Assembly (NCBI RefSeq): GCF_029893085.1
Contig: NZ_JARXWI010000006.1
Location: forward strand, 62,001-126,000
Reading direction: 5' to 3'
From: Parabacteroides sp. PFB2-10
GTDB lineage: Bacteria; Bacteroidota; Bacteroidia; Bacteroidales; Tannerellaceae
DNA length: 64,000 nucleotides
How positions within the stretch are numbered: the stretch's first letter is position 1; each line of letters opens with the position of its first letter. The position numbers and the translations under genes are program-made. The notes under the pieces were generated by a model. It was not told the DNA's origin and searched no databases. It saw only the letters and a list, made by a program, of their open reading frames with translations. This document shows positions 34,578 through 43,495 of this stretch, in pieces.

Positions 34578-34829
34578 ATGTTTCGATTCCTAATAATATG
34601 CGTTTTCTTTTTTGTGATCCTGATGTTTCTGATGGGCTTTTCCGTGTTCAAAACCCTCAGAGAGATCTTTTTTGGTAGTTCCGGAAAGCGAGCCGCTTCC
34701 AACCAGCGCAGCCGGCCTTCCAGCCAGTCGGCGCAACAACCGCGACAGGAGGAACAGCCGCCGCAACGCAAGAAGATATTCGCCAAAGATGAAGGCGAAT
34801 ATGTCGATTATGAAGAGGTGAAAGAATAA
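34578..34829 (+). CDS. DUF4834-type small membrane protein
   Basis: The 83-aa product has one N-terminal transmembrane helix (FLIICVFFFVILMFLMGFSV), a short FKTLREIFFG segment, a Gln/Arg/Pro-rich low-complexity linker, and an acidic C-terminus DEGEYVDYEEVKE. This layout matches the DUF4834 family of Bacteroidota, whose function is unknown. Its stop is 3 bp before the next start, suggesting an operon with the sugar-isomerase-like gene. Confidence 0.8.
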   Translation: MFRFLIICVFFFVILMFLMGFSVFKTLREIFFGSSGKRAASNQRSRPSSQSAQQPRQEEQPPQRKKIFAKDEGEYVDYEEVKE

Positions 34830-34832
34830 CAT

Positions 34833-35684
34833 ATGAAAAACGCAAGACGTAGGTTCTTAAAACAAAGTTTGGCCGGAACGCTATTGATGGGTGTAACGCC
34901 TATGTTTCGTGCGCAAGCTTCTTCTCCGGTTCAGCCGCAAAGGATTAAGTCGATCAACCCTTTCCATTTGGGTATGGCTGGTTATACCTTTGTGAATTTC
35001 GATCTGGAGACGACGCTTAAGACCATGCAACGGTTGGATATGCACTATCTTTGTATCAAAGATTTTCATTTGCCCTTAGATAGCAACGACGAACAGATAA
35101 AGGCTTTTCATGAGACCTGTGCCGCGCACAACGTGACAGGTTATGCCGTTGGACCGATCTATATGCGTAGTGAAGCCGAGGTTGACCGGGCGTTTGAGTA
35201 TGCCAAACGGGTAGGAGTGAAGCTTATTGTGGGTGTGCCCAATTACGAATTACTGCCTCATGTCGATAAAAAGGTAAAAGAGTATGGTTATCATTATGCC
35301 ATCCATTTGCATGGACCTGATATGCCTTTGTATCCTGATGCGGATGATGTCTGGGAAAACACCAAAGGACTCGATCCGAAAATTGGTATGTGTCTGGATA
35401 TAGGGCACGACCTGCGTAACGGGAAAGATCCGGTTGCCGATCTGAAAAAACACCACACCCGTGTGTTCGATATACATATTAAAGATGTGACCGATTCGAC
35501 AAAGGCGGGTCGGAGCATTGAGTTTGGACGTGGAAAGATCGACTTCCCGGCTTTTGTGAAAGCTTTGCGGGATGTGAATTATACAGGAATGTGCAGCCTG
35601 GAGTATGAGAAAGATATGAAGGATCCATTCTTGGGTATAGCAGAATCGATTGGTTATTTTAAAGCAGTATGCGATATAATTTGA
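34833..35684 (+). CDS. Sugar phosphate isomerase/epimerase-like TIM barrel with Tat-type signal
   Basis: The 283-aa protein begins with a twin-arginine signal-like segment (NARRRFLKQSLAGTLLMGVT) and then a xylose-isomerase-like TIM barrel: HLGMAGYTFVNFDLE, YLCIKDFHLPL near residue 70, MCLDIGHDLRNGKDP near residue 187, and VFDIHIKDVTD near residue 210, where His/Asp/Glu residues bind a divalent metal in this family. GMCSLEYEKD supplies another acidic ligand. It is probably exported. The substrate cannot be inferred. The 3' end overlaps the next gene by 16 bp. Confidence 0.85.
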   Translation: MKNARRRFLKQSLAGTLLMGVTPMFRAQASSPVQPQRIKSINPFHLGMAGYTFVNFDLETTLKTMQRLDMHYLCIKDFHLPLDSNDEQIKAFHETCAAHNVTGYAVGPIYMRSEAEVDRAFEYAKRVGVKLIVGVPNYELLPHVDKKVKEYGYHYAIHLHGPDMPLYPDADDVWENTKGLDPKIGMCLDIGHDLRNGKDPVADLKKHHTRVFDIHIKDVTDSTKAGRSIEFGRGKIDFPAFVKALRDVNYTGMCSLEYEKDMKDPFLGIAESIGYFKAVCDII

Positions 35685-36715
35685 TAAAACAGGTGGGACT
35701 CCTGGCCGTCTTATGCCTTTTTTCGGCTTGTGGCAGCATCACGTATCTGGATATAGAAACCTATAATCCGGCCACTATCACGTTTCCGGAGAAGGTGAAG
35801 AAGGTTCTTGTTGTCAATAATGCGGTTCCGCAATCGTCGGATGTGGGTTATGAGTTGAAGATATATGGTATTGAACAGGATACATGCAGGGCAGTTGCTG
35901 ATAGCGCCCTGTATTATGCCTGTAAGTCTTTGGGAAACGCCATTGTCGAAGCGAATTATTTTGAAGATGTCCTTTTATATAATAGCCCGACCCGGACAGA
36001 CGATCTTTATCTGGCAGACGAGAAACTCTCCTATAATAAGGTGAGAATGTTGTGTCGTGAAACGGGAGCGGATGCAGTTATCACCTTTGATCGCCTATTG
36101 TTTCAGATGAAAAAAAATGTCATAGCCTATCTGGGCGGTTATGTGAGCGGGGAAACAAAAGTGAATGCGTCTGGCGTCATACGTGTGTATCTCCCGGAAC
36201 GAACTTCTCCTATGACGACAATTATGGTGAGCGATAGTGTTGCTATCTTTGAGATGGCGGATGATTTAATGCAGTTGAATGAAATCATGCCCTCTCCCGA
36301 TGAGTCGTTGTCTATTGCCGGCCGTGTTATCGGGCATAACTCGTACCCTCTTTTTGTGCCTTACTGGCAGGAAGAACCGCGTTGGTATTTTAAGGGTAAC
36401 GGAGCGCGTTGGAAGGAAGCCACCGCTTATGCCGATGCGCAGAAATGGGATCAGGCAGCCGAGTTGTGGAATCTGCTCTATCAGAATGGGCGTGGCAAGG
36501 CGAAAGCAAAAGCGGCATCCAACATGGCATTTTACGAGGAGATGCAAGGAAGGCTTCAGAAAGCATACGATTGGTCCATTCTTTCCTACGATTTGTTTGT
36601 AGCCCATCAAGGCAAGGAGTCAAAAGAAGTGGAGTTGTTAGGCGCCTATAAACAGGCCTTAGCGGAGCGAATTGCTGCCGATACAAAGCTGAATATCCAA
36701 TTTGGCGAAAAATAA
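35669..36715 (+). CDS. DUF6340-type lipoprotein
   Basis: The 348-aa product has a lipoprotein signal with lipobox LFSAC (Cys near residue 21). It continues with KKVLVVNNAVPQ, TGADAVITFDRLLF near residue 135, and a C-terminal part with TPR-like helices (ATAYADAQKWDQAAELWNLL; ASNMAFYEEMQGRLQKAYDW). This fits DUF6340 proteins of Bacteroidales, whose role is unknown but whose location is the cell envelope. It overlaps the TIM-barrel gene by 16 bp, so the two are translated together. Confidence 0.75.
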   Translation: MRYNLIKQVGLLAVLCLFSACGSITYLDIETYNPATITFPEKVKKVLVVNNAVPQSSDVGYELKIYGIEQDTCRAVADSALYYACKSLGNAIVEANYFEDVLLYNSPTRTDDLYLADEKLSYNKVRMLCRETGADAVITFDRLLFQMKKNVIAYLGGYVSGETKVNASGVIRVYLPERTSPMTTIMVSDSVAIFEMADDLMQLNEIMPSPDESLSIAGRVIGHNSYPLFVPYWQEEPRWYFKGNGARWKEATAYADAQKWDQAAELWNLLYQNGRGKAKAKAASNMAFYEEMQGRLQKAYDWSILSYDLFVAHQGKESKEVELLGAYKQALAERIAADTKLNIQFGEK

Positions 36716-36738
36716 GATTCCATTCGACAATAAATTAC

Positions 36739-36746
36739 TAACTTTG
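36739..36746 (+). promoter_or_regulatory. Probable -7 box of the gene at 36774
   Basis: TAACTTTG fits TAnnTTTG, 27 bp before the ATG; this also argues against the upstream in-frame ATG at 36702. Confidence 0.45.
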
Positions 36747-36773
36747 AGTCCAATTATTCGGAAGACAAGAAAA

Positions 36774-37235
36774 ATGAATGCAAACACCACTAAAGTCCAA
36801 TCTATTATTGAGACAACGTTTATTTCTGCTATCGAACGCCTGAAAAGGGAGGGAAGCGGAAGTTTTGTGAGTGACCTTTATGTTCAGGTGGATCCTGAAA
36901 GCGGAGAGGTACAAATCTATGATGAAAATGAAAATCTGTTGGATAAGGTGGTCATATTCGACTGGATCAACAAGAGTCATCAGATGGAATCCTTCCAAAA
37001 ACAGGTGATCGCAACCTTAAAAGCCGTGCTTACAGTGCAGTCCACGAAAGGAATGTTTGAAGATCCCCTTTTTATCAAACCGGTTTCTGTTAGCTTGACA
37101 AATGAATACTTTGTTGTGGTAGAGGAACTTCTGTTTCTTGACGATGATCTATTCCGTTTGGATGATCCTTTGTTGAAAGATTTAGACGCAGAATTAGATG
37201 ATTTTTTAAACAATCTTCTTTCTGATATCAATTAG
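36774..37235 (+). CDS. Conserved-looking acidic protein of unknown function
   Basis: The start at 36774 is preferred over 36702 because a -7 box lies between them. The protein, about 153 aa, has TTKVQSIIETTFISAIERLK, then strands DLYVQVDPESGEVQIYDENE, a VIFDWI segment and a very acidic C-terminus (LDDDLFRLDDPLLKDLDAEL). It has no signal peptide or membrane segment. No family is recognised. It is the last core-like gene before the tRNA-Thr attachment site. Confidence 0.65.
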   Translation: MNANTTKVQSIIETTFISAIERLKREGSGSFVSDLYVQVDPESGEVQIYDENENLLDKVVIFDWINKSHQMESFQKQVIATLKAVLTVQSTKGMFEDPLFIKPVSVSLTNEYFVVVEELLFLDDDLFRLDDPLLKDLDAELDDFLNNLLSDIN

Positions 37236-37270
37236 AACTATTACTTTTGCACCCGTAAAATAAATGAGCG

Positions 37271-37343
37271 GCCGAAATAGCTCAGTTGGTAGAGCAATTC
37301 ATTCGTAATGAATAGGTCGCCGGTTCGAGTCCGGCTTTCGGCT
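37271..37343 (+). tRNA. tRNA-Thr (anticodon CGT)
   Basis: A full cloverleaf is present: acceptor GCCGAAA/TTTCGGC with discriminator T, D-stem GCTC/GAGC with loop AGTTGGTA, anticodon stem ATTCA/TGAAT with loop TTCGTAA (anticodon CGT, Thr), and T-stem GCCGG/CCGGC with loop TTCGAGT. It is intact and serves as the attachment gene for the element that follows. Confidence 0.95.
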
Positions 37344-37371
37344 CAGAGAGAAATATCTCACTTTCTGCATT

Positions 37372-37401
37372 AAGCCTACGTTTCACAGCGTAGGCTTTTT
37401 T
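37372..37401 (+). terminator. Terminator of tRNA-Thr
   Basis: AAGCCTACG (37372-37380) pairs with CGTAGGCTT (37389-37397), 8-base loop, then Ts. The same hairpin is at 45705-45734 in the right-end copy. Confidence 0.85.
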
Positions 37402-37449
37402 CATCCTCTAAACATCTCTTGTGTGTCTTTATTGGTTTTTAGATGGCAG

Positions 37450-37470
37450 AGTTAAACCAGGAGTTAAACC
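37450..37470 (+). other. Candidate integrase arm-type sites, left end
   Basis: AGTTAAACC occurs at 37450-37458 and 37462-37470, 12 bp apart. The same motif pair with the same spacing and strand occurs just inside the right end (45508-45528). Paired motifs of this type are expected of arm sites bound by tyrosine integrases; binding is inferred. Confidence 0.55.
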
Positions 37471-37480
37471 GCAAATCAGT

Positions 37481-38680
37481 ATGAATGCAACGGTTAATGT
37501 CTTGTGTTACAAATCTAAGACTTTGGCAAATGGAGAAAATCCATTGATGATTCGTGTCTGCAAAGACGGGAAAAAGAAGTATTTGAGTTTAGGAGTGTCC
37601 GTTAATCCCATTTATTGGGACTTTGAGAAGCAAAAGCCTAAACGAAATTGCCCTAATAAAGAAGAACTTCAACGGCTCATTACGATGAAGACGGAAGAAT
37701 ATCAGAAACTGATATTAGACTATAAGGTAGCCAATAAAGACTTTTCGGCAACATCATTAATAACAAAAACAAATGCAGCCTCGAAGGCAAGAACAGTGAG
37801 AGAAATGTTCGATCTCTACATTGCAAGGTTGAAAGATGCAAATCGTTTGCGTTATGCACAAATGTATGAGTCAACGCTCACTTCTTTACTGGCTTACAAT
37901 GGCCATTTAGATATTCTCTTTTCTGATATTGATGTACCTTGGTTGAAAAGATATGAAGCATGGCAATATAAGCAAAGCTTTGCATTAAATACCATAGGAA
38001 CGAGATTTCGCCATTTGAGGGTGGTTTACAATTTAGCGATTGAGGAGAATATTGTTAAACCTGATCACTATCCATTCAAGAAGTTTAAGGTCTCAAAACT
38101 AAATGAGCAGACAGCAAAGCGATCTATCACGAAAGAAGAGATCATAAGTGTTCTCAACTATCAAGGAAAATCATACTACGAGTGTTTAGCTGTAGACGTC
38201 TTCACCTTTGCTTACCTTACGGCTGGTATCAATTTTGCAGACATTGCAAGGCTGACAACAGACCATATAATGGATGATCGTTTGGTTTATTCTCGAAAGA
38301 AGACAAAGAAGCTTATAAAGATTCCATTGCAAGAAAGAGCGATAGAGCTGATAGCAAAGTATCGGCAAGATAATTCTCCGTATCTCTTTCCAATCCTCTC
38401 TACCTTTCATAAGACTGAGCAGCAGAAAGTGAACCGAGTGCATAAGGTTTATAGTCATGTGAGCAAACACCTGAAAGCCATTGGAGAGGAGTTGAAGCTG
38501 CCGATCAAGTTGACGACCTATGTAGCCCGTCATTCCTTCGCGACCAACTTAAAACGTTCCGGCGTAGCCACGCCAATCATCAGTGAATGTCTTGGTCACA
38601 GTTCTGAGAAAATCACTCAGATTTACTTAGACAGTTTCGGGAATAGTCAATTAGACGAGGCAATGAAAAACCTACTCTAA
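37481..38680 (+). CDS. Tyrosine integrase of the tRNA-Thr element
   Basis: This is a Bacteroidetes-type phage integrase of about 399 aa from the ATG at 37481; an upstream GTG at 37421 would run through the arm motifs and is not favoured. The N-terminal arm-binding segment (VNVLCYKSKTLANGENPLMI) is followed by a SAM-like core-binding domain and a catalytic domain with TAGINFADIARLT (the first Arg position is replaced by Asn here in this alignment, as in many family members), YVARHSFATNLKRSG with the HxxR-type pair, LGHSSEKITQIYL with the nucleophile Tyr. It lies directly downstream of tRNA-Thr, its likely target, and ends in a strong terminator. Confidence 0.92.
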   Translation: MNATVNVLCYKSKTLANGENPLMIRVCKDGKKKYLSLGVSVNPIYWDFEKQKPKRNCPNKEELQRLITMKTEEYQKLILDYKVANKDFSATSLITKTNAASKARTVREMFDLYIARLKDANRLRYAQMYESTLTSLLAYNGHLDILFSDIDVPWLKRYEAWQYKQSFALNTIGTRFRHLRVVYNLAIEENIVKPDHYPFKKFKVSKLNEQTAKRSITKEEIISVLNYQGKSYYECLAVDVFTFAYLTAGINFADIARLTTDHIMDDRLVYSRKKTKKLIKIPLQERAIELIAKYRQDNSPYLFPILSTFHKTEQQKVNRVHKVYSHVSKHLKAIGEELKLPIKLTTYVARHSFATNLKRSGVATPIISECLGHSSEKITQIYLDSFGNSQLDEAMKNLL

Positions 38681-38722
38681 AAAATATCCCGCCTTCAGTG
38701 ATGGAGGTGGGATATTTTGTAT
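38681..38722 (+). terminator. Terminator after the integrase gene
   Basis: AAAATATCCC (38681-38690) pairs with GGGATATTTT (38709-38718), with additional CC/GG pairing inside and Ts following. It also shows that an ATG at 38701 is not the start of the next gene. Confidence 0.85.
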
Positions 38723-38739
38723 TTTTATGCCTTCAAACG

Positions 38740-39618
38740 ATGTTTATTATGGAAGAATATAATAACCCAGATAATGGAGTATGCTCAATCCCTCGTAACA
38801 GAATAGACAACACTACTGTATCATTATATCTTGCAGGAATAAAGGGGTATAAGAAGTACAAGAAAGCATCGGTGGACGCAAACAGAACTCTTCAAGATGC
38901 AGAGGTTATTATCGAAGCTATTTGTGAATATGCTAAACAGAACCACATTCTGATAAAGGATGAAGATGATTTGAACAAACTGTTAAACTGTTTCTATATC
39001 CAATACAAATTACCTGGCAATCCAATCGTGGAGTTAAGCTGTATGTTGCAATCGTTTTCCGCTGACGATATACGAATTAAAATAGATGGGCATTTCAAGT
39101 CTCTTTCTGACTCTGCCGCCAAAACCCTTAGAGAAGCTCTGATGGAGAAATTGTTGAGCTTATTATACAAAAGGTACAAAATTGATGACTATACTTCATA
39201 CATTGAAGTGAAAGAAAATGTTGAAAATGCTGATAAACTAAAAGTTGATGGAATGTACCTTTATTCTTCAGACAATATTAAGAAGCTTACTGTTAATGCA
39301 GACGGTCTTAATAAGATAATTCAGACAGAACAAAGTTTAGATACGACAAAAGAAGAGAACTATTATGTCAGCAACTTATACAAAAACTTAGTTGAATCAG
39401 GTTTTACCCAACAACTATCTACATATATCGGATGTTTTATTTACGATACACTCACCTACATCAATATTCTTAATTACTATATGCCTGAGGAAAAAAAGAA
39501 AGATAGAAGAAAGGTAGGGGAAAAGGAATATTACGAAAAGAAGGGAATGAAAGACCATTCGAAACCCAGACATGAAATAAGAAGGAAAAAGTTCGAAATC
39601 ATAGAAAGGAAAATCTAG
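38740..39618 (+). CDS. Unknown element-borne protein
   Basis: The start is set at 38740 (38749 is equally possible), since upstream in-frame codons lie in the integrase terminator. The product, about 292 aa, is soluble, mostly helical and Lys-rich, with DANRTLQDAEVIIEAICEYA, a Ser/Leu-rich middle (SAAKTLREALMEKLLSLLYK) and a highly basic end (KKKDRRKVGEKEYYEKKGM). No family is recognised. It is the first cargo gene after the integrase. Confidence 0.6.
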   Translation: MFIMEEYNNPDNGVCSIPRNRIDNTTVSLYLAGIKGYKKYKKASVDANRTLQDAEVIIEAICEYAKQNHILIKDEDDLNKLLNCFYIQYKLPGNPIVELSCMLQSFSADDIRIKIDGHFKSLSDSAAKTLREALMEKLLSLLYKRYKIDDYTSYIEVKENVENADKLKVDGMYLYSSDNIKKLTVNADGLNKIIQTEQSLDTTKEENYYVSNLYKNLVESGFTQQLSTYIGCFIYDTLTYINILNYYMPEEKKKDRRKVGEKEYYEKKGMKDHSKPRHEIRRKKFEIIERKI

Positions 39619-39813
39619 TACAATTCCTTTAAAATCAAACACTTCGAAACCAAAGCTGCATAATTAGGGGATTTCTCTACAAAACCACCCTCAATCTCAC
39701 CCCAATAACAACACTTCAGATTTGTTTATTCTGCAGAAATTTGCAACATACTCAAAATGGGTATGCTGTGACTTGCGTTACAGGTAATATAAACTCCATA
39801 AAACAACGAAAAT

Positions 39814-40344
39814 ATGGAAAACTTAATTAATGTAGTAGAGCAAAACTACTATGTGATTTCAAAAGAACAGTTCCTGAAAAACTTGGCAAATGATGTCAAA
39901 AATAGACCTAATACTGTTCAGGTTACAATGTATGATTCTAAAGATGGAGCACATTTCCGATATAGAGCCTTGTTCGAAAGACAGGTTGGAGGTTATCGAC
40001 GAACAGACTGTACATGCCAAGCTGATGAAAACTTGGTGAAGGAAGTTGAAAATATTCTTTCAAAGAAACTCAACAATGTTCCTGCCTATAAAGGAATAAG
40101 TGAGGAGATTTCTCCTTACGAAGGAAATTTTGAGGTGGATATGCTAAAGCGATCTATTGAATCTGGCAAAATTCCCACATATGCGGGTGAATTTACCGAC
40201 AAAAAGGGAACAGTTCGCTTACGGTTATTCAACACGTATGCTCGTCGAATAGAAATGCACTTTACTCCAGCTAAAACGGAAGAGTTGATTGCATACCTCA
40301 GAAAGCATGAAGTGATTAATCCCGAATCATTTTTTAACAATTAA
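39814..40344 (+). CDS. Unknown element protein, paralogue 1 of a pair
   Basis: The 176-aa product is soluble and unrecognised. It shares a pattern with its neighbour at 40465: a strand pair RYRALFERQ with YRRTDCTCQADENLVKEVE, and GEFTDKKGTVRLRLFNTYAR followed by RIEMHFTPAKTEELIAYL. The pair probably arose by tandem duplication and divergence. It is preceded by a 195-bp spacer in which I see nothing clear. A role in replication or regulation of the element is possible but not indicated. Confidence 0.6.
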   Translation: MENLINVVEQNYYVISKEQFLKNLANDVKNRPNTVQVTMYDSKDGAHFRYRALFERQVGGYRRTDCTCQADENLVKEVENILSKKLNNVPAYKGISEEISPYEGNFEVDMLKRSIESGKIPTYAGEFTDKKGTVRLRLFNTYARRIEMHFTPAKTEELIAYLRKHEVINPESFFNN

Positions 40345-40464
40345 AATAAGTGTATGAGAAAGAAAGAAGAGGACTTGAAGTCCAAGTTGGAAAATCATCC
40401 ACTCATGAAATTCGTAGTGTATTCAAAGTGAATACATTGAAACAATTATAAATTTTTTTACAAT

Positions 40465-40989
40465 ATGTATGATGATGATAAAAAGTTAGTCGAAATGTTC
40501 GACTTCGTAGTGCCAAGAATACACTTTATTAATGGTATGATTCAGGAATTTGTCGAAAACGCACCTGATTATGCTCGCATAAAATTTGGGCAATCCACAG
40601 ACAAGATCCCACGCGTACGAGTATTAGTATTCTCTAAAACAAGAAAGGGAAATATCCGAGAAACAGACTATAAATGTTATTCGGATGAAAAGATTGTTGA
40701 GTATGTTGAGTCAATGGCATATCGTCAAGAGCCTGACACTTTTGAACTTGAAGATTGGACTGCAAAAATCCAACCTCTCGATGAGGACTATGAGACTATC
40801 GTTCTAAAACAGTTCATCGAAAAAGGAAAAACCTTCAGGAATACAGGAACTTTTACAGATGAAAATGAAGATACCCGTATTCGTCTCATTAGGGTTTTTA
40901 GTTCTAAAATTGAGATGATCTTCACTCCTGTTTTGACAAAGGATTTGCTACACTATCTCATTGCAGAAGGAGTGATAGCTCCTATATGA
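40465..40989 (+). CDS. Unknown element protein, paralogue 2 of a pair
   Basis: The 174-aa product parallels the previous gene: RVLVFSKTRKGNIRETDYKC, SDEKIVEYVE, GTFTDENEDTRIRLIRVFSS and KIEMIFTPVLTKDLLHYL align with the same segments in paralogue 1. No signal peptide or membrane helix is seen and no family is recognised. The 120 bp between the two genes hold a 25-codon frame at 40354-40431 that is too short to support. The gene is followed by a terminator-like hairpin. Confidence 0.6.
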   Translation: MYDDDKKLVEMFDFVVPRIHFINGMIQEFVENAPDYARIKFGQSTDKIPRVRVLVFSKTRKGNIRETDYKCYSDEKIVEYVESMAYRQEPDTFELEDWTAKIQPLDEDYETIVLKQFIEKGKTFRNTGTFTDENEDTRIRLIRVFSSKIEMIFTPVLTKDLLHYLIAEGVIAPI

Positions 40990-41015
40990 GAGCATTGCTT
41001 AATTAGCTTTAGAGC

Positions 41016-41042
41016 GGGAGAGGGGGCAACCCCTCTCTTTCG
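41016..41042 (+). terminator. Terminator-like hairpin after the paralogue pair
   Basis: GGGAGAGGGG (41016-41025) pairs closely with CCCCTCTC (41030-41037) across GCAA, followed by TTTCG. The stem is strong, the T-run short. Confidence 0.6.
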
Positions 41043-41147
41043 TTAGAAACAGTGATTAACTTCGAAAATCAAGATTAGTACGGAATTTGTTTAGGGGCAT
41101 ATACACCCAATTTAATCAACTTTCGTACCACATAAAAGCAGAAGATT

Positions 41148-43091
41148 ATGATCAATTCTGAAGAAGTTTTATCTCTTCCAGTTGAACAGATAGAAATAAA
41201 TAAAGGTGAATACATTACCGATGCCTTAAAAAAGGCAGGGTATGACTATATCCCCACCAATGTGTTCTTAAATAAAATTGAACCCGGCTCGGGAGCAACA
41301 CACGGCGAATTAATTGCCAAACGTAACTCCATAATAATAGAGCCACCTGTTCCCGCAGTTGTCGGCAAGACTGAAAACAATCCCAACTATCTAGGTGTTT
41401 ATGAGAAGATAAGCCAGCGAGACGTTGAGCAATATCTGAAAAGAAAAGACATTAAGTATAAAAAGGTCATCACCACTCCTGAAGGCTACATTAAGAAAAT
41501 TTTACCCGCCGCAAAGAAACTCGGAATAGACCTTCATAAGGATTTCTTCTGTTTGTATGATGAATGCGACAAGCTGATAGAAGATACAGATTACAGACCT
41601 GCAATCTCTATACCTATTAAAGATTTCTTTAGGTATGAGGGGAAAGCATACGTTTCAGCTACCCCAATTCAACCGCGAAGCCCAATCTTTAAGGAGAAAG
41701 GTTTTCGTTGCTTAGAGATTAAGCCTACATATGATTATAGAAAAGATGCAACGCTGATTGTTACCCGTAGTATTAATCGGACTATCAAAGAAGAAATTCT
41801 TCGCCTACTGGAAACCTCTAAATGTATCTGCATCTTTTATAAGACTACAAAAGGAATAAACAAACTCCTCTCGTGGCTACTGGATGAAGGGATAATCAAG
41901 GAGAAAGACTACAAAGTGTTTTGTTCCCAAAAAAGTGTGAAGAAGCTTAAAGACGTGCGTTTCAAAAACAGCTACGAGCAAATTGATCTGCCATTGGAAA
42001 AGATAAATTTCTTTACTTCTCGTTTCTTTTCTGCATTCGACTTGTGGGTGACAAAACATTGTGATCTACTCGTACTCAGCAATTATCGGGAAGCTATTCA
42101 TTCCATTATTGATCCATTTACAGAAGCCGTTCAGATACAAGGTCGATTCAGAAGAGTACTCAAGGACGGGAAACGATACAACTCTCTCACATTTATCACG
42201 AATGTGAGTGAGAGACTGATAATTAAATCGGAAGAAAAAGTCACATTGGAGATAGAAGCCTATCGAGAAGAATATGAGGACATTCACAAACGCCATAAAA
42301 ACGACCCTAATAAAATAAAGAAAGCAGTACACAAGAAGCAACTAGATAAAATGGATTATACCTTGCTCTTGGATGCTGACGGAGAGATTGACCCGTTCAA
42401 GGTTGAGAATCGTTACAATGAGGAGAGGGTGAAAGCATACTATACTGACCAGTATAAATTAAAACAAGCATATGAAGCTACTGGGCATTTCAATTTGACC
42501 TTCATTCCCGAATCAGAACTACTTGGAGAAGACGATAAACTTGCAATGTCTACGGCTAAACAAAAAGACCGTTGGAAGTTGATAGTTGATAATATCGAAC
42601 GAATAGAGCAAGTGAGCAAACAAAATGATACATTCAAACTAGAAGAAGGCATTGAGTTTATTCGCACCGCTTACAGAGATGATGAATTTATTATTGATGC
42701 ATACTTTAAAATAGGCAGACCTGCAATAGAAAGGGCTGAATGGGGAAAAAGGAAGATTGAAACAGAACTTAAAGCTTATCATTTGCAAGTATCAAAGGAA
42801 CTTCGCTTTGCCTCCGAAGTGATTGCAGATATAGAAAAAGAGTTCCATCATGAATTGGAAACGCAATGTTTCATATCAAAGGATGATTTCAGGAAAAGAC
42901 TGAAGACAATATATCAGGCGCATGGCATAACCTTTAAAGAATACGGAGATGGGCGAAAAGGCAACTCCGTGGTCTGCAGTATTTCGAATGAAACGGTGCA
43001 TGATTACTTTGATGCCACTATTCATAACTGCGAAGTTCCGGCGTCGTATCGACTTAAGGCCTTAAAATTCGAGTTAGTACGGAATTCTTGA
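41148..43091 (+). CDS. SF2 helicase-like protein lacking the Walker A lysine
   Basis: This 647-aa protein has a recognisable helicase frame: PGSGATHGEL near residues 48-57 at the Walker A position, a DExx box LYDECDKLIED near residue 142, SATP (YVSATPIQPRSP) near residue 170, and the motif VI-like IQGRFRRVLKDG near residue 328. The Walker A segment reads GSGATH where GxGKT/S is expected, so the ATP-binding Lys is missing. Similar GAT-type P-loops occur in mobile-element proteins of Bacteroidales, so this may be a family trait and not damage. The C-terminal 250 residues are unassigned. A role in replication of the element is plausible, but ATPase activity is uncertain. Confidence 0.7.
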   Translation: MINSEEVLSLPVEQIEINKGEYITDALKKAGYDYIPTNVFLNKIEPGSGATHGELIAKRNSIIIEPPVPAVVGKTENNPNYLGVYEKISQRDVEQYLKRKDIKYKKVITTPEGYIKKILPAAKKLGIDLHKDFFCLYDECDKLIEDTDYRPAISIPIKDFFRYEGKAYVSATPIQPRSPIFKEKGFRCLEIKPTYDYRKDATLIVTRSINRTIKEEILRLLETSKCICIFYKTTKGINKLLSWLLDEGIIKEKDYKVFCSQKSVKKLKDVRFKNSYEQIDLPLEKINFFTSRFFSAFDLWVTKHCDLLVLSNYREAIHSIIDPFTEAVQIQGRFRRVLKDGKRYNSLTFITNVSERLIIKSEEKVTLEIEAYREEYEDIHKRHKNDPNKIKKAVHKKQLDKMDYTLLLDADGEIDPFKVENRYNEERVKAYYTDQYKLKQAYEATGHFNLTFIPESELLGEDDKLAMSTAKQKDRWKLIVDNIERIEQVSKQNDTFKLEEGIEFIRTAYRDDEFIIDAYFKIGRPAIERAEWGKRKIETELKAYHLQVSKELRFASEVIADIEKEFHHELETQCFISKDDFRKRLKTIYQAHGITFKEYGDGRKGNSVVCSISNETVHDYFDATIHNCEVPASYRLKALKFELVRNS

Positions 43092-43441
43092 TTACCCATA
43101 TGAAGATGAAAAAACAAAATTTCATACCTGGATAAAAGGTTTGATAGAACACCCTCTCCCGTTCTCCTTTTATAAGTGATTCAATTGATAACCCGTTTCT
43201 GTGTGTTAGACGCCTCTCCTGTTCCATATTAGACCCCTCGCAGACATTTAGAGGAAAATCGAAGTATATAAGTTGAAAATGGTAGAATCAAAAGAGACTC
43301 CTTTTTTCACTTTCTCTTTCCTGTTTTGAAATCGTTCTGAGAAAACCAAATAGAAGTAGAACTTCACAAAGGGAATCAGGCAACTTTCAACTTCTGGGAA
43401 GATTTTTACTTCGTACTTCCACTTTTACACAATCCCAAATT
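43092..43441. other. Gene-free spacer after the helicase-like gene
   Basis: No open frame of note, promoter box or strong hairpin is seen in this 350-bp stretch, apart from the terminator that follows it. It could hold cis sites of the element such as an origin, but I see no repeat pattern to support one. Confidence 0.4.
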
Positions 43442-43471
43442 GAGCCATCTCATTGCGAGGTGGCTCTTTTT
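43442..43471 (+). terminator. Terminator upstream of the RadC-type gene
   Basis: GAGCCATCTC (43442-43451) pairs with GAGGTGGCTC (43457-43466), 5-base loop, then TTTTT. It lies only 25 bp before the ATG at 43496, so it may also act as an attenuator. Confidence 0.75.
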
Positions 43472-43495
43472 ATGTCTAACTAAATCATTTACCAC

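Larger units (their letters stand above)
37271..37430. repeat. Left attachment-site repeat (attL) of the tRNA-Thr element
   Basis: The tRNA gene plus about 85 downstream bases, including the terminator, recur with scattered differences at 45573-45762. The two copies bound an integrase-bearing segment of about 8.4 kb. The exact crossover core is not resolved. Confidence 0.75.

Noticed and set aside
37421-37480. GTG start of the tRNA-Thr element integrase at 37421
   Set aside because: The extra residues would be encoded by the arm-motif DNA and do not match the usual N-terminus; the ATG at 37481 does.
40354-40431. 25-codon frame between the paralogue pair
   Set aside because: It is too short and without any supporting signal to be called a gene.
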